Below are positions 9,541 through 19,355 of a stretch of DNA of 25,654 bases, piece after piece. Position numbers and translations under genes: made by a program. How positions within the stretch are numbered: the first letter of the stretch is position 1; every line of letters starts with the position of its first letter. Under the pieces are notes generated by a model. It worked only from the letters and a program-made list of their open reading frames with translations. It ran no database searches and had not been told where the DNA came from. This stretch comes from Stephanodiscus triporus. Its lineage: Eukaryota; Bacillariophyta; Thalassiosirophyceae; Thalassiosirales; Thalassiosiraceae. The stretch covers positions 1 to 25,654 of the forward strand of contig JALLAZ010000102.1 of assembly GCA_036939755.1 (NCBI GenBank). The letters run 5' to 3'.

Positions 9541-11240
9541 GACATCGTGGTCATTGTTCGCCGCCGCCAGCTACATGGCGGGGACATCGGCGAGCAAAGC
9601 GGGGGAGGTAAGGTGGGGGGAGTCGACCGTGGTCGTCATCGTCGTCCTCGTTGAATCTGTGGCGCAGCGCAGGCAGCCGTCAACGACAGATGCGACGCGC
9701 CCTCGAGGAGGATCACGACTCGACGTTGGGGAGCATTGCCGACACCAACTCAAGCAATGACTACAACAACAACCATGGCAAAGACGACGGCGACGAAGAG
9801 AATGCAAAAAGACGATATGGATGTGGGAATGTCATCTGTCGAGCACGGTCGGGGAGGGGATGGACTGCATGAGGTGGCATCCTTTGGATGGAACGTGACT
9901 CACCTTGTGCAGGGTCGACAGGGCGATGAGGCTGTGGAGGTATCAAAGATAGGTTTGGCGGGAGAGTGGAATGGGGGCAGGGGGGATGTTTACGACATGG
10001 AAGGTCAATAATCATGCTCTTCGGCTTAGTAATTGCCTTCTTTGCAACCTGCCTGCTCCCTATCAAGACAAGCTGAGATTAATACATAAGAAAAATACAT
10101 CAAACGATTAAAAAGTCAGTAACATCATTGATTGGTTAAGAGAAGAACATGAAATTACTTTTCCTCCATGAATCTCTCATCTCTCACCAGGACACCATTT
10201 CGGGGTTGGCCGCTAGCACCAACGAAAAGCACATTCCTGTGAGTTTTGCATTCGTGCGCTGGTCTGGCAAGGCTCAACTGGCCAAGGCCATGACTCTGAT
10301 TGTTCAACGCCTTTTCCCCAGATCGGGGTATGATGACACCACGCTCTTGACCAATCCCTCGATCGTGCACGCTGATGCCTATCGAGCAACAATGACAGGA
10401 CCCTGAGTTTTGTCATGCACCATCTGTGCAATGATGGCACATCATCATTCTTGGCACAAGGTGACACCTACCATGCCAGGATGTTGTCCCATCCTGTCGT
10501 CACGTCTGCCCCTCCCACCTCCACGAAGACGATCACGTCGGAGAAATCCATGCCATCATCCCCCTCAAGTCCCGTGGCCCACTTCACGACGGCATCGTCG
10601 TCACGTACATCTACGACGTGCAGCATTGTCATCAGATTCAGACAAACGGAGACTGTCCAACTAAGCGTCATCACGTATGCATTCCATGATGTTTTGGCAA
10701 TCGTTCGTGTATTGACAGAGAAGAGTGCGACCAAAGGCACAGGAGATGATGCATATGACAATTGAGTGCCGCGAGGGGGGGGGGGCGACCGTTCCCTGCT
10801 CGCGCCCGTGTTGCCGCGGCCGCCGCCGAGGTCATTCCCAAAGCTTCCTCGGCCAAGGCCTGCATCGGGCGATCGCATCGGGGACATCCTCGCCTCATCC
10901 GTCCTCCTCTATCACCAAAACCTCCGTGACGAGCGGCATAAATCCGCGCCATGCTAGGCTGTCAGAAGACGACGCATGCCCCTGCATGTCGTCGTCATCG
11001 CAAAAATCTTCCCGTTTGCCGCCCTCACCAACAGGGCCAATGTCACAACACCGGAGTACGCAAGGGGCACGGTCATGGCCTCCCCCCACCCTCGATCCTA
11101 TGCACCTTCTCCTAGTAGCTCCTGCTCTTGACTGCCCCCGACGCCACTGCGGGTTGATCGTCTGAACGTCCCGTGATGACGACTATGACTGCGGCAATAA
11201 CAACAATGACGAGGACAAGGGTATGGTGAGCAATAAGAGG
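9541..11240. other. Interior of the inverted-repeat segment, no supported intact gene
   Basis: Several open frames of 60-140 codons exist on both strands, but none is convincing. Around 10400-10690 meaningful-looking peptide pieces occur in different forward frames (for example HLCNDGTSSFLAQGD and, in another frame, IHAIIPLKSRGPLHDGIVV), which would fit a decayed coding sequence. They match no family I can name. Composition is less GC-biased than the flanking genes. Confidence 0.35.
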
Positions 11241-11245
11241 AGGAA

Positions 11246-11340
11246 AACAAGCCTTTTTCTTGGACAGTATCTATCGTACTTCTAACTAGTGGGAGATCTC
11301 CCACTTGTGGTGGGAGAAATCAATTGATTTGGAATCTGTA
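11246..11340 (-). repeat. Right arm of the inverted repeat
   Basis: The reverse complement of this segment matches the left arm at both ends. Its centre contains an extra local palindrome, gtgggagatctcccac (11289-11304), which the left arm lacks. Confidence 0.65.
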
Positions 11341-11711
11341 GTACTTACATTTTTCAAGTCGTCGTTTTCGGGCCTATCGTAGTCTCTTTTCACTTTTTAC
11401 ATACTCCTAGTAAGTTTGGTACATACTTGCCTCTAGAGAAATCATTGGTAAATGGAGTCAAATAATTCGCGTAGGAATCAATTCGGCATGAAAAACGAGA
11501 AGCCCGGCCAATCAATGCGGACTTGCAGTACTACCTCCAGGATTTCGATGCCGGGCTTGAATTTCGGGGAAAAGTTCAGCCTTCCCGCAAATCTCTCACT
11601 CCGAGAGTGTCATGACGGTCTGTCCATCGATGGCACCCCAAATCCCGTACCGTAAGCTTTCTCTCACAGAGAGCAAACAAACAAAACGACAAAAAGTTAC
11701 ATCAGTCCACG

Positions 11712-13493
11712 ATGTCTTCGAGCATGGAAGAAAATCGTTCCCCCCCGCCGAGCGCCGCCCTCCCCCCCCCGGAAGATAACGACGACGACGACGACGACAC
11801 CGACGATGGCTGCGACGACGACGCGCCTTCCGCCGCCGCCGCCGCCGCCGCGGAGGAAAACGAAGAGGACGGCGTCGTGGTGGACGTCGAAGACGACGAG
11901 GACTGCGGCGGATCGCTTGGGGAAGACGACGACGGGGACGAGGCGGACGACGACCTCGTCGATGGGAGACGGGAACGTTCGCATGACCAAAACGACGACG
12001 AAGACGACGACGAACGCGCGTCGTCGTCGTCGTCGTCGTCTCCGTCGGAGGTCGAGGAGGCGGCGGTCGAGGAGGAGGAGGTGGGCGCGGGACCGTTCCG
12101 ACTTGGCGGTCCCATCGTCGGCGTCGACGACGCCCTCCCGGCGTACGCCCTCCTCGGGGGTGTTCGCCTCGACCGTCGCGACGGCGGGGGAGGGGGGAGG
12201 GAGGGTGTCCCGTCCGAGGCGATTTCGATCCCCATCCGCCGTCTGCCTGTCACGCTCCTGGGGAGGAGGCGGCGCGCCGTCGATGGTCCGTCGTTCATAG
12301 GTCTTGGTGGTATCGACGACGAGGACGACGACGAGAACGATGAGGAGGCGGAGTCGTCGTCGTCGTCGTCTTCCTCTTACCCCGCGAATCCGCCCTCGTC
12401 GATATGCTGCATATACTACAGGGACGGGCGCGGGGGGAGGGTGGGGATGTACGATCATGGCAGGGCGGGCGCGGGGGACGACGGAGGATGTCATCCGTTC
12501 GACGGGATGGTCTACAGGCCCCGTCGTTACGGGCCGGCAGACGTCGACGGGGGGGACGACGGCGCCGTCCCGACGGATGCGCCCCGAGCGCAGCAGTCGA
12601 TGCCCGACGACGTCATGCGACTTCCGGGGATGGACCCCGACGCGCCCCTCCCCCCCGCGGGATTCTTCGCCGTCGAGCGCACAGGCAAGCGCGAGGTCAG
12701 AGTCGGGGGCAGGGTCCTGAGGAGGGGCGAGTCGGCCATGCTCGCGTGCGGCGTACCCATCGGGATCGCGTCGTACTGTTTATACTTCCTCCTGCCCAAG
12801 GACGTCCGCACGAGGCCGCCGCTCACGATGAAGGTCGGCGTTACGTCGCCGCCGATCGAGCCGGAAATTGTAACATCACGAGAAGCCCACGGCTCATCGT
12901 CGCCGTCGTCGTCGCCCCCGCCGTCGCCCCCCCCATCGAAGAAGGCGCGCAAGTCCCACGAGGGACACGATGGGATGACCCCACCGTGCCCCTCTGCTAC
13001 CACTACTACTCCGTCGACGACGACGACGACGACGATGACGACGACGACGACGACGACGACGACTGCCTTCAACGACATGACCGACGTCGAGCTAATGAGT
13101 CTCCTCTCCCGGACCGTCACGGAGACATCGACGTGGGACTACGAGTGCCAGAAGCTCGGGTCCGCGCTCGCCGTGCGAGCGTGCAGGGCGGCGGCGAATT
13201 CCGCCGCGGTGCGAAGGATCGCGCGCGACTCGGGGGCGGTGACGTTGCGCGAGGTACTGGATTGGATGAACAACGCCGCCGCCGCCGATGACGACGACGA
13301 CGACGGGGGACCCCGCAGCGTCTTCGGCGATTACGAGCCCACGATGCTTCGCTTCATCGAGAAGAAGAGTTTCATGATGAGCATGCTGAAGGCGCTGGCG
13401 CGGGCGGGTTATACGAAGAACGAATTCCTCAGTGGGAGGGCGATACGGTGGAATTTGCCGGTAGACGGCGGAGGCGGCGGCGACGATACCTAA
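11712..13493 (+). CDS. FHA-like domain protein with acidic, Ser- and Thr-rich low-complexity tracts (593 aa)
   Basis: This is one uninterrupted exon from ATG 11712. Residues 1-125 are acidic with Asp, Ala and Ser runs. About 171-362 resembles a forkhead-associated (FHA) phosphothreonine-binding domain broken by insertions. It opens with IPIRRLPVTLLGR (the first strands and the Gly-Arg), has an IYYRDGRG strand at 234-241, and ends with RVGGRVLRRGESAML and IGIASYCLYFLLP (329-362), typical of the last FHA strands. The usual Ser-x-x-His loop is not clear; SSICC stands where it is expected. A basic KKARK patch near 412 could be a nuclear signal. A Thr run encoded by (ACG)n follows, and then a C-terminal helical segment of about 130 residues (LMSLLSRTVTETSTWDYE onward). 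Nuclear phosphopeptide binding, for example in transcription or DNA-damage signalling, is inferred. The domain call is by pattern. Confidence 0.72.
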   Translation: MSSSMEENRSPPPSAALPPPEDNDDDDDDTDDGCDDDAPSAAAAAAAEENEEDGVVVDVEDDEDCGGSLGEDDDGDEADDDLVDGRRERSHDQNDDEDDDERASSSSSSSPSEVEEAAVEEEEVGAGPFRLGGPIVGVDDALPAYALLGGVRLDRRDGGGGGREGVPSEAISIPIRRLPVTLLGRRRRAVDGPSFIGLGGIDDEDDDENDEEAESSSSSSSSYPANPPSSICCIYYRDGRGGRVGMYDHGRAGAGDDGGCHPFDGMVYRPRRYGPADVDGGDDGAVPTDAPRAQQSMPDDVMRLPGMDPDAPLPPAGFFAVERTGKREVRVGGRVLRRGESAMLACGVPIGIASYCLYFLLPKDVRTRPPLTMKVGVTSPPIEPEIVTSREAHGSSSPSSSPPPSPPPSKKARKSHEGHDGMTPPCPSATTTTPSTTTTTTMTTTTTTTTTAFNDMTDVELMSLLSRTVTETSTWDYECQKLGSALAVRACRAAANSAAVRRIARDSGAVTLREVLDWMNNAAAADDDDDDGGPRSVFGDYEPTMLRFIEKKSFMMSMLKALARAGYTKNEFLSGRAIRWNLPVDGGGGGDDT

Positions 13494-14067
13494 GAGATTT
13501 GCTGTCGGATGAAAAAATGGCACGGACTGGCTCCGTGTACCTCGACGATCCTCGATACGAAGAGGGAGGATGGCGGCCACATCTGTGCGTCGCAGTCTTT
13601 TTCTTCCTATGACGACGATCGGACGGCCGCACAACAAGGTGCTGACATCTAATCTTTGAAAAGTCGAGAAGGAGTGATGGAATTGTTGATACATATTGAG
13701 GAAGTGTAATTTCACTCGGCAGGACAACTTGGCTTTTAGTGGCGTGTACATTGCAACTTAATTTCCAATGTATTGAAGCCGTCTAAAAAGTGTACTAGCA
13801 GGATGAATATGTTTTATCTTTTATCAACAACATGGACGTTTCTTCTTATTACAACACATGGTACTTACTTACAATACCATATTATGGATCAAAAAACATG
13901 CGGACACTTAAATACCCGAATTACCATCTACATAATTCTACATTATTGTTTGTAGTTATTTCAACTGTTATTTGTTACGCGAGTGTTAATGAGTACACCC
14001 CACGTTCCACAAACATTCCCTCGGATCGTCCCCCCCCAGCAAATCTCGCACAACCTCTCGTCCCGTC
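13494..14067. other. Intergenic region between FHA-like and NFU genes
   Basis: About 570 bases holding the 3' flank of the FHA-like gene and the presumed promoter and 5' UTR of the NFU gene. The middle (about 13750-13980) is markedly AT-rich. Short open frames here look like chance. No repeat or RNA gene was recognised. Confidence 0.4.
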
Positions 14068-15769
14068 ATGGTCCCGAAATCGCGCCGCCTCCTCCTCTCG
14101 TTGGCGACTGCGATGGCGATGATCCTCCGCCCTTGTCCCTCGTCGGGGTTCGTTCTCGTCCCCCCCGCCCCGTCGTCGTCGTCGTCGTCTCGTCGTTCTC
14201 CCGTCGTCGTCGTCGTCGCGGGGGGGCGAGTTCGTCGTCCCCGATCGTCGTCGTGGCACGCGGCCGCGGACGACGACGTCGAATCGACGACGACGTCCAC
14301 GTCATCCGACGTCGTCATCTCCAGGGCGCCGAGCCTCAACGGCAAGGCGGTTCTGCCCGTCGGGGCCGTGCTCGCGGGATTGGGCGACCACAAGGTCCCG
14401 GCGGTGTACGCGATACTGGAGAATTACGAGAGGGGGTGAGTGCGCGTCGGTCGTCGCCTTTTTTTTAATTAAATATATTCCCCCGCCCCCCCCCCCTCTC
14501 TCGTCCTGTCGATCGTGACCGCGCCCTCCTCTCACACAACATCCCCCCCCCCCCCCCCCCCCACAAAAAAAACAAAAAACAAAAAACGCATCGTCGTTCT
14601 TCGGCGCACGACGAAAAAAAACGACGACGACCCGCAAAATATGCATCAGGTCCGGGGAGGGATGGGAGAATGTCGTGCGAGTCGGCGTCACGCGCGATCT
14701 GACGTCGGAGATTTCCGACTTTCGCAAGTCGTCGTCGTCGTCTTCGTCTTCGTCGACGTTCCACGTACGCGCGATGTCGTTCTCGTACCCCCAGCGTTCC
14801 GTCATGGAGGACTTCGCGGAAACTTGGAGGACGAGAGTGCGGGAGGCGGGTGGGGGGGAGGCGAAGACGAAGACGACGACGACGACGACGACGACGATCT
14901 CCGCGGGGGAGGGCAATCTCGAGTCGTACGCCGCGGACGACGACGACGAGGACATGGACGACGACGACCTCGACGATTACCTCATGATGATGGCGGGATC
15001 GCGCGCGGCCGTCCCGTCGTCTTCGTCGACCATAACCCCGCCCCTCTTCGTCGACGACGTCGGAACGTCGGGAATATCGTCCCTCGTCGCCGGTGGAGGA
15101 GGGTCAACTACGATGACGACGACTATGACGAGGGACGGCGTCGTCGTTTCGCCATTCGAGGCCAAGGCCGCCGACGCGAAAATCGACCACCGCGACTACG
15201 AGGCGATTACTGCTACTGCCACGACGACGACGACGACGACGACGAACTCCCCCGCGGAGGACATGGGACAACCGCTGGACCTCACCATCGAAAACGTCGA
15301 CGCCGTCCTCGACGAGGTTCGTCCTTACCTGATCTCGGACGGTGGAAACGTCTCCGTCAGGGGCGTCGACGACGGGGATGGGAAGGACGGGCCGAGGAAC
15401 GTGTACCTCCTCCTCGAGGGGGCGTGCGGATCCTGCGCGTCGTCGACCGTGACCATGAAGATGGGCATCGAACGCGTGTTGAGGGAAAGATTCGGCGAGG
15501 CGCTGGGAGAGGTGAAGCAGGTCGATCCCGAGTCGGGCGGGGACGGAGGAGGGAAAGCGACGGCTCTGACGACGGAGGCGGTGCGGGCGGAGGTGGATCG
15601 GATGTCGCGCGCGATAACCGCCATGGGCGGGGTCGTGCGAATAGCGGACGTGGATTCCGAATTCGGCGTCGTCACAATCGATTATCGCGGACCGAATCGC
15701 GTGAGGAGGGGATTGGAGCTCGCGCTGCTCGACGTGGAATACGTCAGGCACGTCAAATTCGTATCGTAG
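14068..15769 (+). CDS. Plastid NFU-type iron-sulfur cluster scaffold protein, two exons
   Basis: Exons 14068-14435 and 14650-15769 join through a split Gly codon to give about 495 residues. The intron (14436-14649) starts gtgagt, ends atgcatcag and contains a run of 20 C. The N-terminus (LLLSLATAMAMILRPCPSSGF) is a signal peptide with Phe at the presumed cleavage site, so plastid import is likely. Residues about 332-410 are a NifU C-terminal (NFU) domain, with the cluster-binding Cys-x-x-Cys at 382-385 inside EGACGSCASSTVTMKMG. A second NFU-like domain without the cysteines follows at about 427-494, the architecture of plant plastid NFU1-3. These proteins carry [4Fe-4S] or [2Fe-2S] clusters to photosystem I and other plastid apoproteins. 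The segment 150-325 is a linker rich in Asp and Thr runs, encoded by (GAC)n and (ACG)n. Confidence in family is high. Confidence 0.92.
14543..14562 (+). repeat. Poly-C tract of 20 bases inside the NFU intron
   Basis: An uninterrupted C run followed closely by A-rich sequence. In the transcript it lies inside the removed intron; on the opposite DNA strand it is a G run able to form a quadruplex. Its length is a likely source of assembly error. Confidence 0.9.
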
Positions 15770-15859
15770 GGTGAATGAATAATAATCCGAACTATGTTAC
15801 GTTTATATCATATTAAGGAAGAGTGTATCGCCATTGTAGGTGCATGATAAGGTTTCAGG

Positions 15860-17800
15860 CTAGGCATCGTTTGAAGGAAGACCATATTTACCCATGCAGT
15901 AGCTTTCCATAATGGTTTTTCCGATAGCCTCTGCAAATCGACAGGGAACAGCATTGCCTATCTGGTCTCTTATTTCCGATTGATTTCTTCCACATATTAC
16001 ATGATTGTCGGGGAAGGACATGAGTCTCTTGCATTCCAGTGGAGTAAGATATCTGTTAAACAAACTTGTTTTTTTTTCGCACCGTCTTAGCAGGCTTGTC
16101 GGGTGCCATCAGAGGAAAGTCTGACCTCAACCTGATGTCGTTATCGCTAATGTTAGCAATCTCAGCCCCGTCACTTAAGTGAGTGCGCACAGTCTCGCCA
16201 TTCAGTTTCACATCTCCTGCAGAGTTTGGCGCAATTTCCTCCAAGTCATGGAGCACATCATGAACCGTGACTATTCGCGGTGAATCCGTGCCAGGAACTC
16301 CGTGAGTTTGACGCGGGGCCTCTGGCAATTCATACCCATCTTTTGATGCCAAAAGTAGGAGCCACTATCTTGCTTGTGGGTCCCCAAAGTGACTCGCTAA
16401 AGACATTGTTGTTCTGACATTATAGCCCATGGATAGCAACTTTCCGACCACAGTTTGTAGATAGGATTTGTATCGGAATTAGCTTCGTTGATTTTCCTCT
16501 TCGACACAATTCCAGGAACATTCTCCATTGATACGAATGGTGGCTGAATGAATTCAATGACCTCGAGGAAGTCCAACGTGCATTGTTTGTTTTGCCAATC
16601 ATTTTTTCCACCGCTTGTGTCTGTCGTTGGAGATGAAAAAAAGATTGTGAGTTGTGAGTGACTTTTCATTTGGCACACAACATGTGAACAAAAACACTTA
16701 CTAGCCATTGAAAATCCTTGACAAGGCGGGCTACCGTGAATCAATGCGATGTTCTGTGTGTCGATATTCAGCTTGCCCAGTTTTAACTTTCGAAGGAACT
16801 TAGCAACATCTTCTTTGAAAACACTCTTCCCCTCAAAATTCATCTCCAGAGTTTCACAGCACGCTGCATTCATATCAACATTGTACTTGACATTCCACCC
16901 AGCACGCTCGAGCCCAATGCTCATCCCACCACCTCCCACAAATATATCAAGAGCAATAGGACGACCTGTGTTTTTTTGTGGAATTGTCGGGCCTCCATAC
17001 TTCTCGAAATACGCAGGTAATGAGGAGGGTCCGCTCTCTGTGTAATATATTGTAGGCTTTCGAACATCATGGGCCAGCTTGCGGTGGAGGATCTTCACTT
17101 TGATTCATCTATCCGTCGGTATCGATTTATGATCTTCTAGCAGTACCCAATCACAGCCAAGATTCTCCTTAGCTCCAGCTGCTCGATCCTGCTCAATAAA
17201 AGTGTGATCAAGTTTCATCCACATCTCCTGTATTTCTGCCTCGTGCTCGTTGCCAGTAACATGCTGCATACTTCGGGGACTCCCATACCTCACCCTTTGA
17301 GTAGGTTGTAATCTCTGTCAATGACCCTGGCTTCTTGATGGTTACAGATTCCCACTTTCCATCGTGCTTCCGACATTGCTGATAAGTCGCTACCTTGTCC
17401 TTGTATGTTGTTTCCTCCAAGAAATCTTGCGTGAGAGTACTTTGCCTCTTTTTCACACGGTTGCTGCTGTCTTCTTCTCCTGGATTCGGATCCCCTCTTC
17501 GATTGCCTTTTCTGGCATCACTATGACAGTGGGAAGAGTGGCCGCCGGTTTACGATCCATTGTGGCTGCGACGCTAAGATCAATTGCAGCGAGATCATCG
17601 ACGTTCAATGAATAATCATCGAAATCATCGCCATAGATCTTTCCCAATAATGATGTCGAGGACGAATCAAGATGCTTTGTAAGTTCTGTCGTCTTCGCTG
17701 ATGCTGGATGCTGCCGTTGCTGATTCCTCTGCAAGTGCGTCGCCACAGCGGAGTCAATCGCTGCCAAGTCATCTTCGTGCCATAGTTCATCGTACACCAT
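15860..17800 (-). pseudogene. C5-cytosine DNA methyltransferase (chromomethylase/DNMT1-like), probably decaying
   Basis: Minus-strand exons: 17800-17554, 17479-17289, 17227-16702 and 16620-15860, joined by GT-AG introns of 74, 61 and 81 nt that keep phase. Catalytic motifs are clear: motif I DIFVGGGGMSIGLERAGW, motif IV GSPPCQGFS with the catalytic Cys, then across the intron MANTSGGKNDW, motif VI ENVPGI, PQAR, and the C-terminal RYLTPLE...SFPDN...QIGNAVP. Lesions: an in-frame TGA at 17105-17107 (which a further 54-nt intron could hide); a probable one-base loss near 16470-16490, after which YLQTVVGKLLSMGYNVR continues in another frame; a TAG at 16365-16367 just after PQAR; and a one-base excess in the A9 run at 16069-16077. 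The enzyme would transfer methyl groups from S-adenosylmethionine to cytosine in nuclear DNA. The other genes in the window are intact, which favours true decay, but sequencing error remains possible. Confidence 0.78.
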
Positions 17801-18122
17801 ACTCTACATACTACAATATTTTACATTTTACTCTCTACTTCGTATTTTCTTTAAGGTACGTAAAGGTAATAGATACTATTCCTAGATAGAGTGTATCGTA
17901 TTCTACACTCATAGACGATAGTACCTGTACAATATGAATTCCCACAGTAAGTAAATCCGCGTGAGTACGTGGTCACCCCCCATAAAATAATAATCACGCC
18001 CGACCAACGCAGCAGGAGTACATTCATGCACGTTTCCTCGCGGATCTCGACGATGGCAGCGCCCCGACCGAAGAACACCAATCGACATCATCATCATCCC
18101 AACCCCAACGGCGGAAGCAACA
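17801..18122. other. Divergent promoter region between methyltransferase and hydrolase genes
   Basis: This 322-base gap separates two genes transcribed away from each other, so it presumably holds both promoters. It is AT-rich from 17801 to 17950 and then GC-rich. A short inverted repeat gagtgta / tacactc is visible at about 17889-17911. I cannot identify transcription-factor sites. Confidence 0.45.
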
Positions 18123-19355
18123 ATGCGCGCGCCCGTGCCCTCATCGTCGTCGTCCTGCGCCGCAGCCACAACGTTGCTCGTCGCGTCATTCCTGTCCTGG
18201 GCGACGGCGTACACCGCGACGACGACTACGCCCGGGCCGCCGCCGCCGAGAGGTCTTGGGATTCCTTCGACCGTCTCCCTTGGTAGGGCGACGACTTGCG
18301 GTCGTTCCCGACCGCCCGCGCATCCGTCATTTGCGTCGTTATCGACGTCTATGTCATTTTCGTCGTCGTCGTCGTCGTCGCCCTTCCACGTCGACGAATC
18401 GTCCCCCCCCGACGACTCGCCAACCGACGTCGACGGACGCGACGCGCCGGGAAGGGGGAGGAGGAGGCGCATCGCGATCCTGCTATGTCCAGCCCAATTC
18501 TGCGTCCCCGCCGACTACGCCGGTCTCCTCGACGACATACGGGCGCGAGCGCGCGACGACGACGACTCCGAGATCGACGTGGTCGCGAGTCGCGTCGCCC
18601 CCCTCCCGCGGACGGAGTGGATCAAGGTCGCGAGGCAACTGCCGACGAAGGACTTCCTCGAGGCCAATCTGAACGCGAGGGCGACGCTCGGTTGGTACTT
18701 CGACGCGATGGAGAGGGCGTTGTCCGAGCTGTTCGCGGAGGCTTCGGGAGGGGGGGGGGACGATTTCGACCTCTGCTTGATCGGGCACAGCATCGGGGGA
18801 TGGGTCGCTCGGGCGTACCTCGGGGGGCTGAGCGGATCGTCGACGGCGGTGTACCGCCTCGCTAAGACCAGGTTGACGTCGTTGGTCACGCTCGGCACTC
18901 CCCACTCGTCTCCCCGGACCGCCCTCGTCGATCAGACGCGCGGGCTGCTACGCGAGGTCGAGTCGACGCTCGGGTGCACGTCGAAATCTCTCTCCGACTC
19001 CGGCAGGGTCGGCATCGCGTGCGTGGGGAGCTCGGGCATAGGCGGCAAGATACTCACGTTCGAGGCCGAGGAGCTGATAGCCGCGGCGAGTTACCTCCCC
19101 CTGATCGGCAGGATAGGGCCGGACGTCAGGGGAGACGGCATCGTGCCGACGGACCTCGCGTTCATGGAGCACCCGGCCCGTAGGGTCGTGATCGACGGGT
19201 GCGCGATTACGGGATCCGCCGTCCGACACGCGCACGTGTTGCCAACGCCTTGGAATTTGCTCGACGGGAATGCGCCGAGTTGGAGCCTCCCGGAGGGCAT
19301 AATTTGGTACGGCAGCCCGGGGGTGTTGGGTCAGTGGATTAAATACATCGAGTGA
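18123..19355 (+). CDS. Alpha/beta hydrolase (lipase-like), possibly plastid or secretory
   Basis: A single-exon frame of 410 residues from ATG 18123. Residues 13-30 are a signal-like hydrophobic stretch ending SWATAY, followed by a Ser/Pro-rich linker to about 112. The hydrolase core starts with RRRRIAILLCPAQFC. The nucleophile elbow is at 219-226 (LIGHSIGG, Ser223), LVTLGTPHSS follows at 255-263, the acid is probably Asp338 in RGDGIVP, and the histidine is His369 or His371 in RHAHVLPTPWNLL. The overall order (WYFDAMERAL before the elbow, then a C-terminal Gly-Asp-Gly-x-V and His) resembles plant and cyanobacterial PGAP1-like/lipase-class hydrolases that act on lipid esters. The substrate is unknown. 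Import into the plastid is possible but the cleavage site lacks a clear Phe. Ser runs derive from (TCG/GTC)n triplets. Confidence 0.82.
   Translation: MRAPVPSSSSSCAAATTLLVASFLSWATAYTATTTTPGPPPPRGLGIPSTVSLGRATTCGRSRPPAHPSFASLSTSMSFSSSSSSSPFHVDESSPPDDSPTDVDGRDAPGRGRRRRIAILLCPAQFCVPADYAGLLDDIRARARDDDDSEIDVVASRVAPLPRTEWIKVARQLPTKDFLEANLNARATLGWYFDAMERALSELFAEASGGGGDDFDLCLIGHSIGGWVARAYLGGLSGSSTAVYRLAKTRLTSLVTLGTPHSSPRTALVDQTRGLLREVESTLGCTSKSLSDSGRVGIACVGSSGIGGKILTFEAEELIAAASYLPLIGRIGPDVRGDGIVPTDLAFMEHPARRVVIDGCAITGSAVRHAHVLPTPWNLLDGNAPSWSLPEGIIWYGSPGVLGQWIKYIE

Larger units (their letters stand above)
9398..11340. mobile_element. Putative decayed element bounded by a 0.1 kb inverted repeat
   Basis: The left arm (9398-9532) and right arm (11246-11340) are inverted copies. 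The inner blocks 9494-9532 and 11246-11284 match at 38 of 39 positions, and the outer blocks beginning at 9398 and ending at 11340 match over about 24 nt with one or two differences. The middle of the arms diverges, and the left arm carries about 40 extra bases. The interior (9540-11240) has only short, shifting open frames with no transposase or polymerase motif that I can recognise. The left arm is open in a frame encoding STIDTVQEKGLF; the right arm encodes the same peptide on the minus strand. I infer an old transposon or an inverted duplication. No clear target-site duplication was found. Confidence 0.45.

Noticed and set aside
10149..10765. Plus-strand frames of 85 and 116 codons inside the inverted-repeat segment
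   Set aside because: No domain, no consistent codon pattern and frame switching between plausible pieces; recorded only as possible decayed coding sequence.
11697..12494. Minus-strand open frame opposite the FHA-like gene
   Set aside because: Composition is Arg/Val/Ser runs created by the triplet repeat on the other strand; no protein-like features.
14515..15774. Plus-strand 419-codon frame overlapping the NFU gene in another frame
   Set aside because: Almost entirely Arg/Gly/Asp low complexity; it conflicts with the NFU frame that carries the CxxC motif and proper splice sites.
16397..16510. A 68-nt intron explaining the frame change after ENVPGI
   Set aside because: It would restore the frame but delete YLQTVVGK, which is a well-fitting part of the methyltransferase fold; a single-base loss explains the sequence better.
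17453..17800. A frameshift between the first two coding segments of the methyltransferase
   Set aside because: A 74-nt GT-AG intron (17480-17553, gtaaac...ccag, splitting a codon after its first base) restores the frame exactly, so no lesion is needed there.
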